5,418 nt of DNA from JAFLDD01 sp049314715 (GTDB lineage: Bacteria; Pseudomonadota; Alphaproteobacteria; Rickettsiales; UBA3002): the NCBI GenBank assembly GCA_049314715.1, contig JBMOEL010000115.1:1-5418 (forward strand). The letters run 5' to 3'. The first letter of the stretch is position 1; each line of letters begins with the position of its first letter. The notes beneath the pieces are model-generated. The model saw only the letters and a list, made by a program, of their open reading frames with translations, had not been told where the DNA came from and searched no databases. Below are positions 1-4,588 of the stretch, piece by piece. Made by a program: the position numbers and the translations under genes.

Positions 1-420
1 GATCATCGCCATCATCAATCCGGGTAACGATTTGTCGCAACCTGCGAGGCCGACGAGTGCATCATAGCAATGGCCGCGCATGGTGAGCTCGACCGAATCG
101 GCAATCACTTCACGCGAGACGAGCGATGCTTTCATGCCTTGGTGGCCCATGGCAATCCCGTCCGTCACGGTGATGCTGGTGAATTCACGCGGTGTTCCAC
201 CCGCTGCGGCAACGCCTTTTTTCACGGCCTGCGCTTGGCGGCTCAAGGTGATGTTACACGGCGCCGCTTCGTTCCATGTGGTGGCAACGCCAATCAACGG
301 TTGGTGAATTTGCTGTTCGCTGAGTCCCATTGCATACAGATAGCTGCGATGTGGGGCGCGTTCTGGGCCTTCCGTCACATGGCGTGAAACGAGGGTGGAT
401 TTACCGTATTTCTTGGTCAT
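1..420 (-). CDS. ilvD: Dihydroxy-acid dehydratase, N-terminal part (cut by the left edge)
   Basis: This is the first 140 codons of IlvD, the cytosolic Fe-S enzyme of branched-chain amino-acid synthesis. It dehydrates 2,3-dihydroxyisovalerate to 2-ketoisovalerate, and the methylvalerate analogue on the isoleucine branch. The frame is open from ATG at 418-420 to base 1 with no stop, so about three quarters of a usual 560-615 residue protein lies outside. Diagnostic stretches are GVATTWNEAAPCNITLSRQA (cluster Cys55), TVTDGIAMGHQGMK (metal-binding Asp87) and GLAGCDKSLPG (cluster Cys128 followed by the Asp-Lys pair that binds Mg in characterised members). The third cluster cysteine is beyond the edge. 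The start fits the family N-terminus, although no good Shine-Dalgarno precedes it. It follows the ankyrin gene by 48 bp on the same strand, so cotranscription is possible. Identification is very secure. Confidence 0.96.
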   Translation of the reverse strand, partial: MTKKYGKSTLVSRHVTEGPERAPHRSYLYAMGLSEQQIHQPLIGVATTWNEAAPCNITLSRQAQAVKKGVAAAGGTPREFTSITVTDGIAMGHQGMKASLVSREVIADSVELTMRGHCYDALVGLAGCDKSLPGLMMAMI

Positions 421-468
421 GAGAAGGCCCGTGAGTGTGATGTGTGATTCGTGAATAGTGCAATTAGA

Positions 469-1389
469 TTAGCCGCGCAAGGCCTGCATCAGATCTGTAT
501 CACCCCAGTAGTAGGCGTAATCATACGGGCTAAGGCCACCCGCGCCACGCATCGTTGGGTCGGCACCGCGCGCCAATAATAAGCGCGCTGTCTGTAATGC
601 ACCGTGGCGTAAGGCTACAATGAGCGCAGAATCACCTTCCGCATTCGTCAGGTTCACATCGCGGCGTCCATTCGCGAGCATGGCACGCACGGCATTCACG
701 TCATTACGCGCTACGGCGAGTAGAAAGATATTGTCATAGTGTTGGCCATCGCGCGCGACAGGTAAATGGCGATTTTCATTGGTATAAGCATCGCGATAAA
801 TCGTAGGCGGCAATACTTGGCGGCGGAAATTAAAGGTCGTTTCAACTGGCTCGTAGCTGGGCTTTAATACGTCCTCCCATGTTGGGCGAGTACGCTTGGG
901 TTTGGCAGGTTTGCTTGCTGGAATTGCTGTGGCCTCAAGACTTGCACCCGTAGGCGGCAATGGCAATGCCAATGGCGGCGGTGCATTCACCGATTCTTCC
1001 GCGCTTGCGACAGGGCCTATGGTCAGTGGCGGCGGCTCAACCGCATAGGGTGTTTCAGCTGGCGCATCATCTAAAGGTTGGTCAGCTGGCGTATCGCTTG
1101 CAGCTTCTTCTTGTTCTTGCGCTTCGGGAATATCTTCCGTTGCGTCAGCGGATCTTTCTTCGGGTTGCTCGGGTGGCGCAGTTAGCGCTTCATTTCCCGG
1201 TATGGCTAGTGGTGGTGGAGCTTCAGCACTAGGAGCTTTCGGTGAGGTGGGGGGTTTGCTACCCGCAGGCGTGCTGACAGCCCCGCCCGAACCCGGTATC
1301 GGGGGCAAGGAAAAAGTGGGGGCTTGTGCATACGCTGGTATCCACAAACCCCACGCAAGAATCGTCACTAACCTAAGGGTATTTTGCAT
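469..1389 (-). CDS. Exported Pro/Ala/Glu-rich protein with C-terminal ankyrin repeats
   Basis: The 306-residue product starts with a typical signal peptide: MQNTLR, a hydrophobic core at about residues 7-18, and an AYA|Q cleavage site after residue 21. I chose the ATG at 1387-1389 because it gives a normal 21-residue signal. Upstream in-frame starts (ATG 1425, ATG 1449, GTG 1458) would add up to 23 residues before it and have no better ribosome site. Residues 24-165 are a disordered Pro/Ala/Glu/Asp linker in which PPPL followed by AIP, TIG or ALP occurs three times (about residues 58, 119, 137). A basic KPAKPKRTR stretch follows. Residues 218-306 form two ankyrin repeats plus a partial third, including GDSALIVALRHGALQTARLL and LLARGADPTMRG. 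The protein is probably periplasmic or envelope-associated, with the ankyrin part binding a protein partner. That role is inferred; I know no named family. Confidence 0.85.
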   Translation of the reverse strand: MQNTLRLVTILAWGLWIPAYAQAPTFSLPPIPGSGGAVSTPAGSKPPTSPKAPSAEAPPPLAIPGNEALTAPPEQPEERSADATEDIPEAQEQEEAASDTPADQPLDDAPAETPYAVEPPPLTIGPVASAEESVNAPPPLALPLPPTGASLEATAIPASKPAKPKRTRPTWEDVLKPSYEPVETTFNFRRQVLPPTIYRDAYTNENRHLPVARDGQHYDNIFLLAVARNDVNAVRAMLANGRRDVNLTNAEGDSALIVALRHGALQTARLLLARGADPTMRGAGGLSPYDYAYYWGDTDLMQALRG

Positions 1390-1392
1390 AAA

Positions 1393-1408
1393 TCTCAATC
1401 TGTTGAGA
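1393..1408. other. Short dyad just upstream of the ankyrin-protein start
   Basis: TCTCAA and TTGAGA form a perfect 6-bp inverted repeat around a 4-base loop, ending 3 bases from the chosen ATG at 1389. On the minus strand the second arm carries the only SD-like GAG before that start, so a hairpin could hide the ribosome site, or the dyad could be a small operator. A 6-bp dyad can also arise by chance. Confidence 0.3.
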
Positions 1409-1449
1409 ATGAATGCTGATTGCATGGATGAACTTAACGTATTCTTCAT

Positions 1450-1666
1450 GCAGCGCACGAGCTTTATGCTATATCACCATTTAATTTCGATGATTATGTT
1501 ATTGATGTTGCGCGGTGAACACAGCGTGGCGATGTGGTTGCGACATTGTGGATAACCGCTTGATGCTCCGGCCTCGCACGCACCGTGCTCGCCTCCGCGC
1601 AGCTTCGCTGGCTCATGGCTGACTCGGTTCTGCTGAACCTCGAATAACGGGATTAAAATGGAACGC
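1450..1666. other. Intergenic stretch between popZ and the ankyrin gene
   Basis: No gene is supported here. Bases 1460-1515 are AT-rich and include minus-strand TATAGC and CATAAA, plausible -10 elements for the ankyrin gene, though I find no matching -35. Bases 1556-1640 are GC-rich and carry two small perfect hairpins: GCACG/CGTGC with a 3-base loop (1576-1588) and GGTTC/GAACC with a TGCT loop (1626-1639). The second lies about 30 bases past the popZ stop but has no U-run, so it is not a convincing intrinsic terminator. The segment resembles a dispersed palindromic repeat more than a unique spacer, but only a genome-wide comparison could show that. Confidence 0.4.
1547..1555 (-). promoter_or_regulatory. 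Perfect DnaA box
   Basis: TGTGGATAA is the reverse complement of the consensus DnaA box TTATCCACA, with no mismatch. It lies in the intergenic region downstream of popZ and upstream of the ankyrin gene. DnaA binding could affect transcription or titrate DnaA; this is inferred from the motif alone. Confidence 0.45.
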
Positions 1667-2212
1667 CTAAACGTTTTTGGTAAGCGCCACGATGCGCTTG
1701 ATTTCGCGATCAACCAGACGCTCGACCATTTGTGGTAGGTTGCCATCCAGCCATTCTTTGAGCATTGGCTTAAGCGCCTCAATCACCAAATCTTCTACGG
1801 TTGCACCTGAGCGGAACTGTGCCGAAGGCATTGGCTGGAACACGTGATCGGCAGCACCTGGGGTTTCCAGCAGCGATTTGATGGAAGCAGCAGCGCTTTC
1901 CACGGCAGCGTTTGAAACAAGCCCCTCATTCGAAAAGCCCATCGTGGGTGCAGGCTCGACAGGGGTTTGTTCAATCGTCGTCTCAGGCGCTGTGGGCATT
2001 GCCATGATATCGTCGATCGACATAGACTCCATCGCTGGGGATGCCGTTTCTTCTGGCGCAGCCGTTGGCTGCGTCATCATATCGGTCAGTTCCAGCACGT
2101 CAGAACCTGATGCTGGCTGCTCAGAAACCGCAGGCTCCCCCTCATCGGCGATGATTCGCTTAATAGATTGGAGGATTTCCTCCATCGACTGATCTTGTTC
2201 TTTGGCCGACAT
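1667..2212 (-). CDS. popZ: Polar organizing protein PopZ (DUF2497 family)
   Basis: PopZ assembles a cytoplasmic polar matrix in alphaproteobacteria. The matrix anchors the ParB-bound chromosome origin and recruits cell-cycle regulators. The 181-residue product has the family layout. An N-terminal partner-binding helix, MEEILQSIKRIIADE, spans residues 10-24. A second short motif, DVLELTDMM, lies at 38-46. An acidic, Pro/Glu/Met-rich disordered linker follows to about 130. The C-terminal self-assembly helices, VEDLVIEALKPMLKEWLDGN and LPQMVERLVDREIKRI, occupy about 139-174. I chose ATG at 2210-2212 because it leaves nine residues before MEEIL, as in Caulobacter PopZ; a GTG at 2218 would add two. 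No Shine-Dalgarno is visible. The inverted-repeat element ends one base upstream of the ATG, so the leader and likely promoter come from that element. Identification is secure. Confidence 0.93.
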   Translation of the reverse strand: MSAKEQDQSMEEILQSIKRIIADEGEPAVSEQPASGSDVLELTDMMTQPTAAPEETASPAMESMSIDDIMAMPTAPETTIEQTPVEPAPTMGFSNEGLVSNAAVESAAASIKSLLETPGAADHVFQPMPSAQFRSGATVEDLVIEALKPMLKEWLDGNLPQMVERLVDREIKRIVALTKNV

Positions 2213-2213
2213 G

Positions 2214-2234
2214 GACACTACCGGTTAAAGTTAT
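2214..2234 (+). repeat. Left terminal inverted repeat
   Basis: A 21-bp arm beginning GACACTACCGG and ending TTAAAGTTAT, exactly complementary to 2464-2484. Its outer end is one base from the popZ ATG. Its inner end forms part of a minus-strand TATAAC that could act as the popZ -10 box. Confidence 0.9.
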
Positions 2235-2235
2235 A
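2230..2235 (-). promoter_or_regulatory. Candidate -10 box for popZ
   Basis: The minus strand reads TATAAC, five of six bases of the TATAAT consensus, 17 bases upstream of the popZ ATG. Initiation there would give a leader of about ten bases. No good -35 hexamer lies at the right distance, so this is weak. It matters because the box sits at the inner edge of the left inverted repeat. Confidence 0.3.
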
Positions 2236-2239
2236 CACA
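2231..2239 (+). promoter_or_regulatory. DnaA-box-like site (TTATACACA)
   Basis: TTATACACA fits the relaxed DnaA box TTATNCACA. It starts in the last bases of the left inverted repeat and overlaps the candidate popZ -10 box, where bound DnaA would block or modulate popZ transcription. The matching place in the right arm reads TTATGCGCC and is not a box. Confidence 0.3.
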
Positions 2240-2274
2240 CAGCGTTGTTGCGCGGCTTGAATGATTCGCTAGGA

Positions 2275-2318
2275 GCGTTTGGGTGTGGGGGTAGTGATTC
2301 ATACCCTCCACCCAACGC
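2275..2318. repeat. Internal hairpin A of the element
   Basis: The arms 2275-2293 and 2302-2318 pair as GCGTT, GGGTG and GGGTA blocks with two small bulges, around an 8-base loop (2294-2301). Fifteen GC-rich pairs make this a stable hairpin in RNA or single-stranded DNA. Confidence 0.6.
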
Positions 2319-2337
2319 GACGCCGCGAGCATCAAGC

Positions 2338-2355
2338 CCCGCACAACCCTGCGGG
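2338..2355. repeat. Internal hairpin B of the element
   Basis: CCCGCA (2338-2343) and TGCGGG (2350-2355) form a perfect 6-bp stem with loop CAACCC. A competing pairing, CAACC with GGTTG (about 2344-2362), uses the same bases, so two alternative folds are possible. Confidence 0.4.
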
Positions 2356-2363
2356 ACGGTTGC

Positions 2364-2443
2364 ATTTTTGAAACGGCTTCGTCGAGCCAAAGCCTCTTAG
2401 TGCCGCTACGCTTGCCTTTGTCTCTGCTAGCCGTTTCAAAAAT
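2364..2443. repeat. Internal hairpin C of the element (perfect 15-bp arms)
   Basis: ATTTTTGAAACGGCT (2364-2378) is exactly complementary to 2429-2443. Pairing continues imperfectly inward to CAAAG/CTTTG (2388-2392 with 2416-2420), leaving a loop of about 23 bases. The AT-rich run at the base of a GC-containing stem resembles a bidirectional terminator, so this hairpin might end transcription approaching from either side. Confidence 0.65.
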
Positions 2444-2463
2444 CCAATCCGTCGCTGTGGCGC

Positions 2464-2484
2464 ATAACTTTAACCGGTAGTGTC
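2464..2484 (-). repeat. Right terminal inverted repeat
   Basis: The exact 21-bp complement of 2214-2234, reading ATAACTTTAACCGG then TAGTGTC on the plus strand. Just outside, GTGTCAA (2480-2486) pairs with TTGACAC (2510-2516), a further 7-bp dyad that straddles the element border. Confidence 0.9.
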
Positions 2485-2611
2485 AACTACCTGAAATGGG
2501 TCACAACTTTTGACACATAAGCGTGTAGGGTTTTGTCTGGCAAGAAGAATTGCGTGATTCGCACGTTAATGACGCATCTTATCCACAAGCGTGACTTGAA
2601 GAGCGCTTATC
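2485..2611. other. Gap between the inverted-repeat element and the 480-residue HTH gene
   Basis: No gene and no clear terminator for the HTH gene is visible. It contains the outer arm of the GTGTCAA/TTGACAC dyad (2510-2516), a weak AAGCG/CGCTT dyad near 2587-2608 without a U-run, and a perfect DnaA box. Confidence 0.4.
2579..2587 (+). promoter_or_regulatory. Perfect DnaA box
   Basis: TTATCCACA matches the DnaA-box consensus exactly. It lies 25 bases beyond the stop of the 480-residue HTH gene and about 365 bases upstream of popZ, on the opposite side of popZ from the perfect box at 1547-1555. Confidence 0.45.
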
Positions 2612-4054
2612 TTAATCAATCTCCCAGCCACTACCCGACTGCTTTCCTCCGCCCAAGCGTTCTCTTTCTTTCTTTGTGTTTTTAAACGCTGAGTCTATCG
2701 CTTTAGAAGAACGTTTCTCGTTAAAGAACGATCCATCAAAGTTCTCGAAAATCTTTTTACGCGTTTCGTCTGGCATGGTATTTTCATAAGCCACCATCAT
2801 TTCCTGCATGAGTGTGGCTGGTGTTAAGCACTCCAATGGCCCAGCCTCAGCATCGTGGCGCGTGAAAGATTCAGGGCTTGGTAGTTTCACATTGTTTTCC
2901 CAGAAACGAATGCATGAGCCTGTAACCGGATTTACTCTTCCCAGATGGTTGGCAATGGCGATTCCCATTTGCTTGTGGCTTGTTATCCCCATGGCTTTTC
3001 GGCAGGCATGAAGCATGCCTCCAAAATCGCCCTCTATTTCCGCTTCTTGCCATAATTGCAAGGCTTCTGCGCGCTGTTCAAACGCATGAAGCGGTGCCAA
3101 TAGCGGGGTGAGGGCAACCTTGTGTTCCGCCATAATTTTATCCAGCGCGGTGAGTGTAGTAATATTCGGCCTAGCTTGACCATTTCGCCATAAGGAGATG
3201 GTTGCTTCGCTCACAGGCCCTTCCGTTCCATCTCTTTTTTTACCTTTAATTCCTTTATCAGAAAGTGCCTTGGCAAGAGCTTCTGCTGTTAATTCTGATG
3301 CGTCGATCATCGCATCCAGAGTGACGGAAAGCTCGGTAGGAGGAAATTCGAACGCATCAACCATCTCGCGCAGTGCGCGATATTCACCCATAAGTGTTTC
3401 GGCATTTTCTTCCGCCATGCCATACTGATTTTGCAATGCCGTGCTTAACACAGTGAGCATATCCTCAGACGGTGAGACACTATACGATAACGCCGGACGG
3501 TATCGAGTGGCTTTACTCGCGACCTCTTCCAGCCGCCCTTGTGTCAATACTGCTTCAGGTGTAATACAAAGCTCCATTCTGGCGCAGGCATGATATAATG
3601 CTTTCTGGGTGATTTTCGTGCCTTGCGTATCATTGAGATACTTCATAAGTAGCTTAGTAAGGCAATTTTTTGTTTCAACGGGGTGAAAGCTTGCCACCTC
3701 ATGCGCCTCATCCAGCGCCTCGCTCCAATCATTTTCTGTCTCGCCTTGTACCAGCGCTTTAAGCGCGGACAGTGCGGCAAGAGAAGGCATGAGCTTGCCC
3801 GCTTTCCACGCCGCCACGACGGCTGGGTGGTAAGGAATTCCGAAACGCCGCGGCTCTTCCTGCGCATCGGCAACCAGTTGGCCAATCTGAGCATCGTCTG
3901 TTAAATCTACGCATGCAAGCGCTTGGGTGAGCTTTTCTGCAAAGGCCTTTCTTTCCTCGTTTATCGTTTTAATCGAGGGAATATCCACATGTGGAAACTT
4001 TGGCTGCGGAAAACTCGCACCATTTTGGTGAATTTTACTGGTTGGTTTTGTCAT
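2612..4054 (-). CDS. Multi-module XRE-like helix-turn-helix protein, intact paralogue
   Basis: I do not recognise a named family. The 480 residues hold about four diverged XRE/Cro-type modules. Module a (36-102) ends PAVVAAWKAGKLMPSLAAL. Module b (131-210) is very degenerate. Module c (243-311) is the clearest, with helices 1-2 at LDAMIDASELTAEALAKALS and ATISLWRNGQARPNITTLTA as helices 3-4. Module d (345-397) has CIRFWENNVKLPSPESF. Each shows the W..G/N...P pattern after the recognition helix (poor in b), with a variable insert between helices 2 and 3. A charged tail from about 420 ends GSGWEID. There is no signal peptide or membrane span, so it is probably a cytoplasmic DNA-binding protein; targets are unknown. 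Its architecture matches the neighbouring gene pair at 4151-5418. ATG at 4052-4054 has no Shine-Dalgarno but sits six bases after an extended -10 box. Confidence 0.85.
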   Translation of the reverse strand: MTKPTSKIHQNGASFPQPKFPHVDIPSIKTINEERKAFAEKLTQALACVDLTDDAQIGQLVADAQEEPRRFGIPYHPAVVAAWKAGKLMPSLAALSALKALVQGETENDWSEALDEAHEVASFHPVETKNCLTKLLMKYLNDTQGTKITQKALYHACARMELCITPEAVLTQGRLEEVASKATRYRPALSYSVSPSEDMLTVLSTALQNQYGMAEENAETLMGEYRALREMVDAFEFPPTELSVTLDAMIDASELTAEALAKALSDKGIKGKKRDGTEGPVSEATISLWRNGQARPNITTLTALDKIMAEHKVALTPLLAPLHAFEQRAEALQLWQEAEIEGDFGGMLHACRKAMGITSHKQMGIAIANHLGRVNPVTGSCIRFWENNVKLPSPESFTRHDAEAGPLECLTPATLMQEMMVAYENTMPDETRKKIFENFDGSFFNEKRSSKAIDSAFKNTKKERERLGGGKQSGSGWEID

Positions 4055-4060
4055 GGTAGG

Positions 4061-4069
4061 ATTATGCCA
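4061..4069 (-). promoter_or_regulatory. Extended -10 promoter, possibly giving a leaderless mRNA
   Basis: The minus strand reads TGGCATAAT, an extended -10 (TGn plus five of six TATAAT bases), then CCTACC and the ATG at 4054. Initiation seven bases past the -10 would fall on the A of the ATG. That would explain the missing Shine-Dalgarno. No good -35 is seen, which extended -10 promoters can tolerate. Confidence 0.4.
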
Positions 4070-4113
4070 TGCGCCCAGTGCTGCAAGTGTGACGATTTAA
4101 TGAAAATCAGCCT

Positions 4114-4130
4114 AAAACCCAATCGGTTTT
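4114..4130. terminator. Weak AT-rich stem-loop between the paralogues
   Basis: AAAACC and GGTTTT form a 6-bp stem with loop CAATC, about 21 bases past the stop of the 4151-4588 gene. Only two pairs are GC, so termination would be inefficient and read-through into the 480-residue gene is likely. Confidence 0.25.
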
Positions 4131-4150
4131 TGTTATTGAGGAATCTCTAT

Positions 4151-4588
4151 TTAGGTTTCCCAACCCCAGTAATCACCTCTTCTGGAACGAGAAGCAGCTG
4201 ATTGTCGACGGTCTCGAATCGCATCCTTAAATGTGTCATTTAGCTTCTCGCGGCGTTCATCTGTCAAGAAATCACCATAAATTGCCTTCACGTTTTCACT
4301 GACCTTGGTTTTTTCAACCTCTGAAAGGATACTGCTATAAATTTCCAGCACGATTTTGGGGTCTTTGTCTTTGCTGCCAAACATATCAGCTATTGGGATT
4401 TTTTGATTATATTCCCAAGCTTGAATCACCTGCTGGTTAATATCATTTTTTGGCGTTTCTAAAGTGCCCTGAATCACGGCTTTTTGAATATAAGTACTGA
4501 TAGCTTCTGCCATTTCACTTTGCGAGCAATCAGACGCTTCACGACAGGCCTTTAGTAGCGAGCCTAGGCTACCCCTTCCCTTGCCCAC
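4151..4588 (-). CDS. XRE-like HTH protein matching the C-terminal part of the 480-residue paralogue
   Basis: This 145-residue frame opens at GTG 4586-4588 and overlaps the upstream gene by 25 bases in a different frame. Residues 7-70 are one HTH module: GSLLKACREASDCSQSEMAE for helices 1-2, an insert, then QQVIQAWEYNQKIPIADMF for the recognition helix and its W...P end. They align with module d of the 480-residue protein (GGMLHACRKA against GSLLKACREA). A charged linker (FLTDERREKLNDTF against MPDETRKKIFENF) leads to an Arg-rich tail ending YWGWET, like GSGWEID in the paralogue. The GTG has no proper ribosome site. It is either a separate gene translated by coupling, or the detached 3' part of one gene broken by a frameshift. 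No further stop breaks the frame, so decay, if any, is recent. Confidence 0.7.
   Translation of the reverse strand: MGKGRGSLGSLLKACREASDCSQSEMAEAISTYIQKAVIQGTLETPKNDINQQVIQAWEYNQKIPIADMFGSKDKDPKIVLEIYSSILSEVEKTKVSENVKAIYGDFLTDERREKLNDTFKDAIRDRRQSAASRSRRGDYWGWET

Larger units (their letters stand above)
2214..2484. mobile_element. MITE-like non-coding element with perfect terminal inverted repeats
   Basis: This 271-bp block is bounded by perfect 21-bp inverted repeats and holds no convincing gene. Beyond the perfect arms the ends stay similar: both reach CACAGCG after a few changed bases, giving imperfect ends of about 32 bp. The interior folds into at least three hairpins. This layout suits a miniature element moved by a transposase encoded elsewhere. 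I find no certain target duplication. If the true ends are the TA dinucleotides inside the arms (2219-2220 and 2478-2479), a TA-targeting Tc1/IS630-type enzyme would fit, but the matching GACAC/GTGTC outside them would then be unexplained. The alternative is a large regulatory palindrome native to the popZ locus. Confidence 0.6.

Noticed and set aside
70..387. Plus-strand open frames at 70-387 and 80-307
   Set aside because: They are antisense to an unmistakable ilvD coding sequence.
960..1555. Plus-strand open frames at 960-1232 and 1202-1555
   Set aside because: They are antisense to the low-complexity linker and signal peptide of the ankyrin protein, whose biased composition lacks stops on the other strand.
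1474..1782. A 102-codon minus-strand open frame across the popZ 3' end
   Set aside because: More than a third lies within popZ in another frame and the rest reads through the GC-rich intergenic segment; there is no domain or ribosome site.
2160..2390. A 76-codon minus-strand open frame running from the element into popZ
   Set aside because: It overlaps popZ out of frame, has no recognisable domain, and its codons are explained by the hairpin-forming element.
2480..2516. A second small insertion element ending in GTGTCAA/TTGACAC
   Set aside because: The 7-bp dyad encloses only 23 bases and overlaps the right inverted repeat; a palindrome or chance match is simpler.
1547..2587. A chromosomal replication origin around popZ
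   Set aside because: Only three dispersed DnaA boxes, no AT-rich unwinding region next to a box cluster, and no origin-linked genes such as dnaA, hemE or parAB.
3984..3995. Perfect 12-bp palindrome TCCACATGTGGA inside the 480-residue gene
   Set aside because: About one 12-bp palindrome is expected by chance in 5.4 kb, and it lies in coding sequence about 60 bases after the start.
4564..4588. Programmed ribosomal frameshifting at the gene overlap
   Set aside because: No canonical X XXY YYZ heptamer is in phase: the frame reads AGG GAA GGG GTA, and a -1 slip would not keep codon-anticodon pairing. A +1 slip meets TAG at once. Simple indel or fission is more likely.
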